A DNA stretch of 30,386 nucleotides from XYB1-FULL-44-23 sp964441445 (GCA_964441445.1 CAYTYO010000007.1:1-30386); one strand, 5' to 3'. Positions 15,930-24,297 are shown, counted from the stretch's first letter. Notes: generated by a model not told the origin, from the sequence alone. Program-made: numbers and translations.

Positions 15930-15932
15930 AAT
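15927..15932 (+). promoter_or_regulatory. -10 box TATAAT for the holB-like gene
   Basis: A consensus TATAAT lies 6 nt before the ATG at 15939, predicting a leaderless message. No Shine-Dalgarno fits in the 6-nt gap. Confidence 0.6.
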
Positions 15933-15938
15933 CAGTTT

Positions 15939-16526
15939 ATGCATTCATTCCTCGTTTCCGTTGCTCCAAATGTTCCGGAAAGCCCTTTTACTCTGCACCT
16001 TTTTCCCGAAAAAACACTCGGCATTGACGACATCCGTCAGATTCGCACTTTCTTAAGCCGCAAACCACCAACCGGCGCACACAACTCCGTTATTATTCAT
16101 GCCGCTGAAAAACTCACTCTTCCTGCTCAACACGCCATTTTAAAAATTCTTGAAGAACCTCCGGCGGGCAGTCTCATCTACCTCGTTACTGTCTTCCCGG
16201 ACGAACTTCTGCCCACGATTTTATCCCGGGTAGAAATTATTGATACTGAAACACCGGCCGCTAAGCCTACCCCATCCGCCGAAATTGCCGCTCTGATCAA
16301 TTCGCTTGCCGCTGCCAAAGTAGGGGAGAGGCTAAAATTAATTGACGATCAAAACTTCAGCCGCGAAACCGCCCTTCTTTTCTTGGACCAACTGGAGTTC
16401 GCTCTCCACGCAAATCACCACCTCCCGCTTAAATACGATTTAATTTACGCCACCCGTAAATATCTCCTCGCCAATGTCAGCGTCAGGCTGGCAATGGACA
16501 ATTTTGCCCTCTCATTGTTAGATTGA
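15939..16526 (+). CDS. holB: Short DNA polymerase III delta-prime (clamp loader) subunit-like protein
   Basis: Delta-prime is the stator of the sliding-clamp loader. The 195-residue product contains the family core AAEKLTLPAQHAILKILEEPP (about 50-70), then LIYLVTVFPDELLPTILSR with the conserved SR of the SRC motif, here SRV. It is much shorter than the roughly 330-residue E. coli protein: it lacks the N-terminal P-loop part and the zinc module, and starts near the sensor half of the AAA+ domain. This may be a genuine reduced form or a divergent paralogue. It lies 34 nt before gyrB and has its own TATAAT box. Confidence 0.75.
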   Translation: MHSFLVSVAPNVPESPFTLHLFPEKTLGIDDIRQIRTFLSRKPPTGAHNSVIIHAAEKLTLPAQHAILKILEEPPAGSLIYLVTVFPDELLPTILSRVEIIDTETPAAKPTPSAEIAALINSLAAAKVGERLKLIDDQNFSRETALLFLDQLEFALHANHHLPLKYDLIYATRKYLLANVSVRLAMDNFALSLLD

Positions 16527-16551
16527 ACATCCCTGCTAAACCTGGTAATAT
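16523..16551 (+). promoter_or_regulatory. gyrB promoter (TTGAAC-17-TAATAT)
   Basis: TTGAAC (16523-16528), a 17-nt spacer, then TAATAT (16546-16551), ending 9 nt before the gyrB ATG. The -35 lies on the holB stop codon. The -10 is embedded in GGTAATATT (16544-16552), the same 9-mer found at the gyrA start. Confidence 0.6.
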
Positions 16552-16560
16552 TTCGAAGCT

Positions 16561-18477
16561 ATGGCCACTAAATCCGATTACACAGCCTCATCCATCCAAG
16601 TCCTTGAAGGTTTGGAACCGGTTCGCAAACGCCCGGGAATGTACATCGGTTCCACCGACAGTAAAGGCTTACATCATCTTATCTGGGAAATCGCCGACAA
16701 CTCCGTCGATGAAGCCTTAGCCGGATATGCCAAGCACATCCGCATCACTCTGCACAAGGATAATTCCATCTCCGTCCAAGACGACGGCCGGGGCATTCCA
16801 GTGGATGTTCATCCGGTTGCCAAAATCTCCGCTCTTGAGCTCACCATGACCAAACTTCACGCCGGCGGGAAATTTTCCGAAACCGCGTATAAAGTTTCCG
16901 GCGGACTGCACGGGGTCGGAGCTTCTGTAACCAACGCTTTGTCGGATACCATGCGCGTTGAGGTTAAACGTGATGGCAAAATTTACTTCCAGGATTACCA
17001 CCAGGGGATTCCGGAAAATCGGGTCGCCACCACTACCAAACCCATATCTGAATTCACGTCCGAATCGGGCACTTTCACCCACTTCCACCCCGACCCGAAA
17101 ATGTTCACTACCGTCGAATTTGACGCCAAAGTCATTGAAAACTCCATCCGCAACCGCGCCTATTTAATCGCCGGTTTACATTTCTTCTTCATCAACGAAT
17201 TCACTGGTATCGCTAAACAATTTTATTTTGAAAGCGGTATCCGTTCTCTTGTCGTCCACATGAACCGGGATAAAAAGCCTCTTCACCCGGCCATCTATGT
17301 GCATAAAACTGCGGATCATACTGATGTCGAAGTGGCTATCCAGTACAACGACGGCTTCTCCGAAAATATTCAATCCTTCGTTAACGTCATTAACACCGTA
17401 GACGGCGGTACACACGAAACCGGGTTCAAGATGGCCTTAACCCGCAGCATCAACGACTACGCTAAAAAAATCGGTGCCCTCAAAGATGGTGAAAACGCTC
17501 TTACCGGTGACGACATGCGTGAGGGCCTAACCGCCATCGTCTACGTTAAAATCCCTACTCAGGCCATCCAGTTTGAATCCCAAACCAAAGCCAAACTCAA
17601 CAACCCCGAAGTCCAAGGCTACGTCAATACGGTAGTCAAAGAAGGTCTGGACACCTTCTTTGAGGAGAACCCGGCCGATGCCAAGCAGATCATTGCCAAG
17701 GTTTTACTTGCCGCCAAAGCCCGCTTAGCCGCCCGGGCTGCCAAAGAAGCCGTCCTCCGCAAAGGCGCTCTCGAAGGCATGACCTTACCCGGCAAATTAG
17801 CTGACTGCCAAAGTCGTGATGCTGCTTTAAGTGAACTATATATAGTAGAGGGAGACTCTGCCGGTGGTAGTGCTAAGCAGGGACGGGACCGCAAATTCCA
17901 AGCCATCCTCCCGCTCCGGGGTAAAGTCCTCAACACCGAACGGGCTCAGCTGGACAAGGTCATCTCCTTTGAGGAGCTTAAAGCTTTAACCATCGCCTTA
18001 GGCATGGGGATAGGGGACACCATCACTCCGGAAAAGCTTAGATACCACCGGGTCATCATCATGACCGATGCCGATGTTGATGGTGCACATATCAGCACCC
18101 TGCTCATGACCTTCTTTTATCGTCATTTACCCTACGTTGTCGAAAATGGTCACCTTTATATTGCCATGCCGCCTTTATACAAAATCGAGTTTGGTAAAAA
18201 AATTAACTATGTCTACACTGATGAAGAAAAAGAAGCTTTGTTAAAGGCACACCCCGGAGAAAAATTCACCATGCAACGTTACAAGGGTTTAGGGGAAATG
18301 AACCCGGAACAACTTTGGGAAACTACCATGAACCCGCAAAACCGAACTTTGAAAAAAGTTGAAATAGCCGACGCTGCGGAAGCCGACCATGTTTTTTCCA
18401 TGCTTATGGGTAACGAAGTCCCACCCCGCAAGAAGTTCATTACTACTCACGCAAAAACTGCCACACTAGACATTTAA
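16561..18477 (+). CDS. gyrB: DNA gyrase subunit B
   Basis: The ATPase subunit of type IIA topoisomerase, which introduces negative supercoils with GyrA. The 638-residue product has the GHKL ATPase motifs EIADNSVDEALAGY (about 43-56), DDGRGIPVDVH and GGLHGVGASVTNALS. The Toprim domain shows VEGDSAGGSAKQGRDRK (from about 429) and TDADVDGAHIS (about 502), and the C-terminal YKGLGEMNPEQLW begins near 574. The length fits GyrB lacking the proteobacterial insert. GyrB and ParE are hard to tell apart; I prefer GyrB because the partner at 21004 has a GyrA-box-like motif. The Lys447 position of the E. coli quinolone region is Arg (PLRGKVLN). Confidence 0.95.
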   Translation: MATKSDYTASSIQVLEGLEPVRKRPGMYIGSTDSKGLHHLIWEIADNSVDEALAGYAKHIRITLHKDNSISVQDDGRGIPVDVHPVAKISALELTMTKLHAGGKFSETAYKVSGGLHGVGASVTNALSDTMRVEVKRDGKIYFQDYHQGIPENRVATTTKPISEFTSESGTFTHFHPDPKMFTTVEFDAKVIENSIRNRAYLIAGLHFFFINEFTGIAKQFYFESGIRSLVVHMNRDKKPLHPAIYVHKTADHTDVEVAIQYNDGFSENIQSFVNVINTVDGGTHETGFKMALTRSINDYAKKIGALKDGENALTGDDMREGLTAIVYVKIPTQAIQFESQTKAKLNNPEVQGYVNTVVKEGLDTFFEENPADAKQIIAKVLLAAKARLAARAAKEAVLRKGALEGMTLPGKLADCQSRDAALSELYIVEGDSAGGSAKQGRDRKFQAILPLRGKVLNTERAQLDKVISFEELKALTIALGMGIGDTITPEKLRYHRVIIMTDADVDGAHISTLLMTFFYRHLPYVVENGHLYIAMPPLYKIEFGKKINYVYTDEEKEALLKAHPGEKFTMQRYKGLGEMNPEQLWETTMNPQNRTLKKVEIADAAEADHVFSMLMGNEVPPRKKFITTHAKTATLDI

Positions 18478-18532
18478 TCAAAAATTATTCTGGCAAAAGT
18501 CGTGATCATTTTTTGACTTCGGATTACAAATA

Positions 18533-18558
18533 AGTTTAGCGTTCTCCAACTCTAAACT
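18533..18558. repeat. Inverted repeat in the gyrB-hppA gap
   Basis: AGTTTAG (18533-18539) and CTAAACT (18552-18558) can pair as a 7-bp stem around a 12-nt loop. There is no T run after it, so it is a poor terminator. It lies just upstream of the hppA promoter and might be an operator or chance. The rest of the 136-bp gap shows nothing else clear. Confidence 0.3.
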
Positions 18559-18566
18559 CCAAGTTG

Positions 18567-18596
18567 TTGCAAATTGTGTCGTCCTAGTCATATAAT
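18567..18596 (+). promoter_or_regulatory. hppA promoter (TTGCAA-18-TATAAT)
   Basis: TTGCAA (18567-18572) and a consensus TATAAT (18591-18596) are separated by 18 nt. The ATG is 17 nt past the -10, so the 5' leader would be only about 10 nt. No Shine-Dalgarno is seen. Confidence 0.6.
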
Positions 18597-18613
18597 TAAC
18601 GGATCAAATCCTT

Positions 18614-20638
18614 ATGGATATTCAACTTATCGCACTTTTCTTCGCCCCGATTACGGCCATTGCTGCACTAGGCTACAGCATTTATCTTTCCCGAGACATC
18701 CTTAAAGAAGACGAGGGTTCCCCTAAATTACAACAGATTGCTAAAGCCATTCGTGAAGGTGCAATGGCTTATTTAGCTCGCCAATTCAAAGTAGTTATTC
18801 CCATCATGCTGGGCTTAGCTGTTCTTATTGCCCTTACACTTGGTCAGGGGATCGCTATCACATTTCTTCTGGGAGGAACTTTCTCGGCCATCATCGGCTA
18901 CTTCGGTATGTGGATTGCCGTCAGAGCCAATGTGAGAACTGCAAAAAATGCCGTCTTAGGCCTAAATCCGGCATTAAGAGTCGCTTTTCGTGCCGGGACT
19001 GTTAACGGCATGTTAGTTGTGGGTTTAGGTTTGCTTGGTGTATCCGCAATTTATGCCTGGGCTTACTTCTCCTTCATTTCTCAAGGTCCGGCTGTTGTAG
19101 CAAAGAACGCTACTGACGTCTTAGTAGGTTATGGCTTTGGTGCTGCACTTCTAGCCCTATTTATGCGGGTAGGAGGAGGTATCTTTACCAAAGCTGCTGA
19201 CGTTGGTGCTGACCTGGTAGGGAAAGTTGAAGCCGGAATTCCCGAAGATGATCCCCGCAATCCTGCAACTATTGCCGACAATGTGGGTGATAATGTTGGT
19301 GATTGTGCCGGTATGGCCGCCGACGTATTCGAATCTTACGCACTAACCATAGTGGCCGCCATGATTTTAGGAGGATCACTTTTCGGTCTTAAAGGTGTTG
19401 TTTTCCCGCTCTTAGCCAGATCCGGAGCAATCTGGACTTCAATCCTGGGCACTTTCTTTGTTAAAGCCAAAAACGATCATGAGGACCCAATGAAACCTTT
19501 AATTCGTGGTTTCGCTATTTCCGCCGTAGCTGCTGTTGCCATTTTCATGGGTCTTGCCGTTTTTCTTCTGGGCGAGCCCAGAGCTGGCTTTGCTGCCGTC
19601 TCAGGAATTATTTCCATGATGGGACTTTTATACATTACCAAATACTACACCGGACCGGGTGAAAGACCGGTCGTTGAAATTGCCCGCGCTTCTAAAACCG
19701 GTGCCGGCACAAACATCATTACTGGGCTAGCCATGGGCATGGAATCAACTTTCTTTTCTGTATTGGTTATAGCCGGTACCATTTTCGCCGGTTACCAGCT
19801 TTTAGGCTTTTACGGCATTTCCTTAGCTGGCATGGGCATGTTAGCTACCACCGGAATTATCATGGCTTTAGATACTTTCGGGCCGATTGCCGATAATGCT
19901 CAGGGCATGGTTGAAATGGCTGGTCTAAAGGGTAAAGCCCCAATTGTGACCGGTGCTCTGGATGCGGTCGGTAACACAACTAAAGCTTTAACCAAAGGCT
20001 TTGCTGTAGGTAGCGCCGCCGTTGCCGCTTCTTCTTTATTCGCTACTTATTTTGAAGCAACAGGCCTAACCTCAATCGACATTGCCCACCCAACCGTCTT
20101 TATCGGTTTAATCATCGGGGCAGCCTTACCCTTCCTGTTTTCTTCCCGCCTAGTAGCCTCAGTCAGCCGGGCTGCAGTTGAAGTCGTAGAAGAAGTCCGT
20201 CGCCAGTTCAAATCCATTAAAGGAATTATGGAGGGTACTGCTTTGCCGGATTATTCCAAAGCCGTAGACATTGTCACCTCAGCCGCACAACGAGAATTAG
20301 TTATTCCGGCAGCTATTGTTGTTTTTGCGCCAGTTTTAGTTGGCGTTCTCGGGGCCCAGGCCTTGGGTGGTTTCTTAGGCGGAGTAGTAGCCTCAGGTCT
20401 CACCTTAGCTTTGTTTATGTGCAATACTGGTGGCGCGTGGGACAATGCCAAAAAATATATCGAAGACGGTAAATTCGGTGGCAAGGGTTCAGACACTCAC
20501 AAAGCTGCTGTTGTCGGTGATACTGTTGGTGATCCATTAAAAGACACTTCAGGACCGGCCTTAAACCCGATGATGAAGATTGTCCAAATCGTAGCCCTGC
20601 TTATCGCCCCGCTAGTTATTCAATACTTTGGAAAATAA
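18614..20638 (+). CDS. hppA: Membrane-bound ion-pumping pyrophosphatase (H+-PPase type)
   Basis: It hydrolyses pyrophosphate and pumps H+ (in some families Na+) across the membrane, saving energy from biosynthetic PPi. The 674-residue product has many membrane spans and the PPi-binding signatures DVGADLVGKVEAGIPEDDPR and NPATIADNVGDNVGDCAGMAAD, and later GVLGA and VVGDTVGDPLKDTSGPALN. The key position after GNTT is Lys (GNTTKA, Lys457). In the family Ala there gives K+-dependent enzymes and Lys gives K+-independent ones, so this should be K+-independent. H+ versus Na+ was not judged. The length fits the family. The next small ORF starts 1 nt after the stop. Confidence 0.96.
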   Translation: MDIQLIALFFAPITAIAALGYSIYLSRDILKEDEGSPKLQQIAKAIREGAMAYLARQFKVVIPIMLGLAVLIALTLGQGIAITFLLGGTFSAIIGYFGMWIAVRANVRTAKNAVLGLNPALRVAFRAGTVNGMLVVGLGLLGVSAIYAWAYFSFISQGPAVVAKNATDVLVGYGFGAALLALFMRVGGGIFTKAADVGADLVGKVEAGIPEDDPRNPATIADNVGDNVGDCAGMAADVFESYALTIVAAMILGGSLFGLKGVVFPLLARSGAIWTSILGTFFVKAKNDHEDPMKPLIRGFAISAVAAVAIFMGLAVFLLGEPRAGFAAVSGIISMMGLLYITKYYTGPGERPVVEIARASKTGAGTNIITGLAMGMESTFFSVLVIAGTIFAGYQLLGFYGISLAGMGMLATTGIIMALDTFGPIADNAQGMVEMAGLKGKAPIVTGALDAVGNTTKALTKGFAVGSAAVAASSLFATYFEATGLTSIDIAHPTVFIGLIIGAALPFLFSSRLVASVSRAAVEVVEEVRRQFKSIKGIMEGTALPDYSKAVDIVTSAAQRELVIPAAIVVFAPVLVGVLGAQALGGFLGGVVASGLTLALFMCNTGGAWDNAKKYIEDGKFGGKGSDTHKAAVVGDTVGDPLKDTSGPALNPMMKIVQIVALLIAPLVIQYFGK

Positions 20639-20639
20639 T

Positions 20640-20885
20640 ATGACAAATGTTGAATGTCGAGCGTATTTGGGAGCAACTTCAGAAGTTAACTGTCTTTGCG
20701 AGGATTGCGCCTATCATATTGATGATCTGCTTGTGTCTAGCATCGCTAAAGAAAATCAATCCGGCAAATTTGTACTTCGACGCAATTGTGTTAGCCCGAC
20801 GAGCAAACTAGGTTTTAAGATACTCCCTTATGCCAATGCTAATGGTAGAAATACCATGGAATGTCCTGACCACAAAAACAAATAG
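20640..20885 (+). CDS. 81-residue Cys-rich protein of unknown function
   Basis: Not recognised. The product has six Cys (6, 18, 20, 23, 50, 75), including the cluster CLCEDCAYH at 18-26, and a C-terminal MECPDHKNK, so a zinc-binding fold is possible. It has no signal peptide or membrane span. It starts 1 nt after the hppA stop with no clear Shine-Dalgarno, so translation may be coupled to hppA. Base composition resembles the AT-richer genes rather than hppA. It could be a real small protein or a chance frame; the uninterrupted frame abutting hppA and the Cys/His spacing favour the former. Confidence 0.5.
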   Translation: MTNVECRAYLGATSEVNCLCEDCAYHIDDLLVSSIAKENQSGKFVLRRNCVSPTSKLGFKILPYANANGRNTMECPDHKNK

Positions 20886-20968
20886 CGAATTCGGTTATTG
20901 CACTTACTCCTGATAACGTATTTTTGCAAAAAAAAATAAATTCATTTGGTAAATACGTCCTAATTCCC

Positions 20969-20997
20969 TTGTTTTCGTATCCAAAAGAAGGTAATAT
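20969..20997 (+). promoter_or_regulatory. gyrA promoter (TTGTTT-17-TAATAT)
   Basis: TTGTTT (20969-20974) and TAATAT (20992-20997) are separated by 17 nt. The -10 ends 6 nt before the GTG start, predicting a leaderless GTG message. The 118-bp gap before it (20886-21003) is AT-rich and contains a self-complementary TTTTTGCAAAAA and a wide inverted pair CGTATTT/AAATACG. Confidence 0.6.
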
Positions 20998-21001
20998 TAC
21001 C
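20990..21001. promoter_or_regulatory. 12-bp perfect palindrome GGTAATATTACC at the gyrA start
   Basis: GGTAATATTACC is fully self-complementary and covers the gyrA -10 box, ending 2 nt before the GTG. Nine of its bases (GGTAATATT) recur at the gyrB -10 (16544-16552). It may be an operator or a shared promoter feature. Confidence 0.5.
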
Positions 21002-21003
21002 AG

Positions 21004-23511
21004 GTGGCAGATACACCTGAAACCAACGCAATCGGCAAAATTCTCCCCGTAGAAATTACTACGGAAATGCAGAAAAACTTCCTGGACTACGCGATGTCCG
21101 TCATCGTCGCCAGAGCCCTTCCTGACGTCCGGGATGGTCTGAAACCGGTCCATCGCCGCATTCTCTACGCCATGTGGGATATGGGTCTTAAATACGCCGG
21201 TAAACATCGAAAATCAGCCACTGTCGTCGGAGAAGTTTTAGGTAAATATCATCCCCATGGGGATGTTTCTGTATATGACTCACTTGTCCGTCTGGCACAG
21301 GAATTTTCCATGCGCTATCCGCTCGTTGATGGTCAGGGAAACTTTGGCTCTATAGATGGTGACTCTCCGGCTGCCATGCGTTATACCGAAGCCAAGCTAG
21401 CCAAAATCTCCGAAGAAATGCTCACCGATATTGAAAAGGAAACCGTTGACATGGGTCCCAACTTCGACAACACCCATGACGAACCGATATTTTTGCCGGC
21501 CAAATTACCCAACTTACTACTTATGGGGTCAGACGGAATTGCGGTCGGTATGGCAACCAAAATTCCTCCTCATAATTTGTCTGAAGTTGTCGATGCTGTT
21601 TCCCATCTGATTGATAATCCCGAAGCAACCGTCGATGACTTAATGCAATTTGTTAAAGGCCCGGATTTCCCCACTTACGGCAACATCTACGACGCCAAAG
21701 CGATAGCCGAGGTCTATAACACCGGTCGGGGCAGAATTGTCGTCCGCGGTAAAGCCGAAATTGAGGAAACTAAATCGGGAAAATCTCAGATCGTCATCAC
21801 CGAAATTCCGTATCAGGTTAACAAAGCCGAAATGGTCACCCGGATTGCCGACCTGGTTCATGAGAAAAAAGTCGAAGGCATATCCGATCTGCGTGATGAA
21901 TCCGACCGCCACGGCATTCGCGTCGTCATTGAATTAAAACGTGATGCTAAGCCCAAAAGCCTGTTAAACAACCTCTATAAATATACCGCCTTACAAACCA
22001 CATTCCCGGCCAATTTCGTAGCTCTAGTCGATGGCACCCCGCAAACTCTGGGTCTTAAACCTATCCTGGTTGAATACATCAAACACCGCCAATTAGTGGT
22101 TACCCGCAGGACCCAATATGACCTCAAACAGGCCAAGGCTCGTGCCCATATCTTGGAAGGCTTAAAAATAGCCCTTGACCATTTGGATGCCGTCATCAAA
22201 ACCATCCGGGAATCTGCGGACTCCGAAGTTGCCAAGAAAAATCTTATGGATCGCTTTGGTTTATCGGAAATTCAGGCCACTGCCATTCTCGACATGCAGT
22301 TACGTCGCCTAGCTGCCCTGGAAAGAAAGAAGATAGAGGACGAATACAAAGCCATTATGGAACTGATTAATCACTTAGAAGATCTGCTTAGCCACCCCGA
22401 AAAAATCTTAACTGTTATAAAAAACGAACTGATTGAACTCAAAGAAAAATTCGGTGACGATCGTCGGACCAAAGTTTATAAGATGGGCTTGGGCGAGTTC
22501 TCTGAAGAAGATTTAATCCCGTCTGAAGAAACCGTCATCACTATCACCTCTACAGGTTATATTAAGCGCCAAAATCCGTCAGTATTTAGAACTCAACACC
22601 GCGGGGGAAAAGGTGTCACCGGTATGACGACAAAAGATGAGGACGATATCGCTCAGATCATTGCCGCCAATACTCACGATGATATCTTATTCTTCACCTC
22701 CACCGGTCGGGTTTTCAAGCTCAAGGTTTATGATCTGCCAGAAGGATCCCGCCAATCCAAGGGCCAAGCGGTTGTGAATCTGATCAACGTAAATCAGGAT
22801 GAGAAACTTCAAACAGTTCTAACTTTGGGCAAATCCGACACCGTTAAATTCCTGCTCATGGTTACCCGTCATGGCACCGTTAAAAAAACGAAATTAACCG
22901 ACTACGATAACATAAGAACTTCAGGGATTATAGCCATTAAACTCGAAACTGGTGACAGTCTCGAGTGGGTAAAGCCAACAACCGGATCCGATCAGGTTTT
23001 GCTGGTCTCATATGATGGTAAATCAATCCGCTTTAAAGAAGAAGACGTTCGTCCTACCGCCAGGGACACTATGGGAGTGCGCGGAATTGAACTCAAGCCT
23101 ACCGACTATGTCGTCGGTATGGAAGTTTTCCCCAGCACCAAAGAAGCTCCCACCGACAAACGCCGGAAAACCTTTGAAGATGTCTTAATTATTACCGGTA
23201 ACGGCCTTGGTAAACGCACATCGGTTCGTAATTGGCCACTGCAAAAACGCGGTGGACAAGGCGTTAAAGCCGCCAGTCTCACCGACAAAACCGGGAAGTT
23301 GGTTTCCTGTATCGGCGTCGATGAAACAGTGGATCAGGTTGTCCTCACCAGCCGATCAGCTCAAATTATTAAATTACCGCTTAAAAACATTCCCCAGCTC
23401 GGTCGTGATACCCAGGGAGTTATTCTTATGCGCTTTAGTCGAAAAGGGGACAGTGTTGCCTCAGTTACCTGTTTGGAAAAAGATGTCGAATTATCAGGCG
23501 CCGCCTCATAA
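21004..23511 (+). CDS. gyrA: DNA gyrase subunit A
   Basis: The DNA-cleaving subunit of gyrase. The 835-residue product has the winged-helix region with ALPDVRDGLKPVHRRILY, YHPHGDVSVYDSLVRLAQ, and the catalytic Tyr127 in AAMRYTEAKL. A coiled-coil segment with DMQLRRLAALERKKIEDEY follows, then a beta-pinwheel C-terminal domain. The GyrA-box position reads QHRGGKG (531-537), close to the canonical QRRGGKG, supporting gyrase rather than topoisomerase IV. The residue aligned with E. coli Ser83 is Val, while Asp87 is kept. The start is GTG 21004, where homology begins; no Shine-Dalgarno is present. The SET gene starts 3 nt after the stop. Confidence 0.95.
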   Translation: MADTPETNAIGKILPVEITTEMQKNFLDYAMSVIVARALPDVRDGLKPVHRRILYAMWDMGLKYAGKHRKSATVVGEVLGKYHPHGDVSVYDSLVRLAQEFSMRYPLVDGQGNFGSIDGDSPAAMRYTEAKLAKISEEMLTDIEKETVDMGPNFDNTHDEPIFLPAKLPNLLLMGSDGIAVGMATKIPPHNLSEVVDAVSHLIDNPEATVDDLMQFVKGPDFPTYGNIYDAKAIAEVYNTGRGRIVVRGKAEIEETKSGKSQIVITEIPYQVNKAEMVTRIADLVHEKKVEGISDLRDESDRHGIRVVIELKRDAKPKSLLNNLYKYTALQTTFPANFVALVDGTPQTLGLKPILVEYIKHRQLVVTRRTQYDLKQAKARAHILEGLKIALDHLDAVIKTIRESADSEVAKKNLMDRFGLSEIQATAILDMQLRRLAALERKKIEDEYKAIMELINHLEDLLSHPEKILTVIKNELIELKEKFGDDRRTKVYKMGLGEFSEEDLIPSEETVITITSTGYIKRQNPSVFRTQHRGGKGVTGMTTKDEDDIAQIIAANTHDDILFFTSTGRVFKLKVYDLPEGSRQSKGQAVVNLINVNQDEKLQTVLTLGKSDTVKFLLMVTRHGTVKKTKLTDYDNIRTSGIIAIKLETGDSLEWVKPTTGSDQVLLVSYDGKSIRFKEEDVRPTARDTMGVRGIELKPTDYVVGMEVFPSTKEAPTDKRRKTFEDVLIITGNGLGKRTSVRNWPLQKRGGQGVKAASLTDKTGKLVSCIGVDETVDQVVLTSRSAQIIKLPLKNIPQLGRDTQGVILMRFSRKGDSVASVTCLEKDVELSGAAS

Positions 23512-23514
23512 TTT

Positions 23515-24264
23515 ATGTTTACTGTAGGTTCCGAATATCTTAAAGTCCGTAAAACATTGAAAAAAGGTAGGGGCGTATATGCTCAGAAAACAATCCCGGG
23601 CGGAAGCGTTATTGCTGACTACTTAGGAAAAATAATTAAGGCCGATACTGGAGACGAAACAGAAATGGGAGGAGTGTATGAGACGTACTGGAAAGATGAT
23701 CTTTCCATTTTACCTGACACACATAACGATGGTGCCCATAATTTCAACCATTCCTGTATGCCTAATGCCACTTTCTACCAATACCATATGCACTTTCTCA
23801 TCGTAGCAGTCAGAAAAATTTTTCCCGGGGAAGAAATTTGTATTTCGTATTTAATTGACCCAGATGAATGCAAGGATACCGTATGTACGCACTGGTGTTA
23901 TTGTGGTACCCCGTTATGTACAAGCACCATGCATACTACAGCCTCTTACAATATCCTCTGGGATAAATTTGCCTCTGACACGGACGGCAATTACCCTCTT
24001 GTCGAATATCAAATTGGCAATCAACTTGATCGGCTCCAAAATTATCCCGTTTCATTACCGGATCATAATTTTTTCCCAATTTACGGCAATTTATCTAATA
24101 AACCATTATTACTCACATCAGCTGATTTCCCTTCGATATCTGAAATACGCAATCTTATCCGTCATACCGGACTGCGACTGCTTACCTCAAAAAGGGATCA
24201 AATTGTTTTAGGTGTTAATCAAGCCGGTCTGATTGTTTCTTCCCCAGTATCCGCCATCATCTAG
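23515..24264 (+). CDS. SET-domain protein (putative lysine methyltransferase)
   Basis: SET domains transfer methyl groups from S-adenosylmethionine to protein lysines. The N-terminal half has the full set of motifs: GRGVYA (18-23), NHSCMPN (78-84, cofactor-binding pseudoknot), GEEICISY (105-112), and a post-SET zinc cluster with Cys124, Cys128, Cys130 and Cys135 in CTHWCYCGTPLC. Residues 140-249 have no motif I recognise. It begins 3 nt after gyrA, so it is probably on the gyrase transcript. The substrate is unknown; a DNA-bound or ribosomal protein is a guess. There is no signal peptide, so it acts in the cytoplasm. Confidence 0.88.
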   Translation: MFTVGSEYLKVRKTLKKGRGVYAQKTIPGGSVIADYLGKIIKADTGDETEMGGVYETYWKDDLSILPDTHNDGAHNFNHSCMPNATFYQYHMHFLIVAVRKIFPGEEICISYLIDPDECKDTVCTHWCYCGTPLCTSTMHTTASYNILWDKFASDTDGNYPLVEYQIGNQLDRLQNYPVSLPDHNFFPIYGNLSNKPLLLTSADFPSISEIRNLIRHTGLRLLTSKRDQIVLGVNQAGLIVSSPVSAII

Positions 24265-24279
24265 TCAATCCTGGACTAG
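24261..24279. repeat. Short inverted repeat at the SET gene end
   Basis: CTAGTC (24261-24266) and GACTAG (24274-24279) form a 6-bp perfect stem with a 7-nt loop over the SET stop codon. No T run follows. It sits where the -35 of the next gene would be, so an operator or weak terminator are both possible. Confidence 0.3.
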
Positions 24280-24284
24280 TCTGC

Positions 24285-24290
24285 TATCAT
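24285..24290 (+). promoter_or_regulatory. -10-like box TATCAT for the SIMPL gene
   Basis: TATCAT ends 7 nt before the ATG at 24298, the short-leader layout seen at other unit heads here. No good -35 was found. Confidence 0.4.
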
Positions 24291-24297
24291 AGATAAT

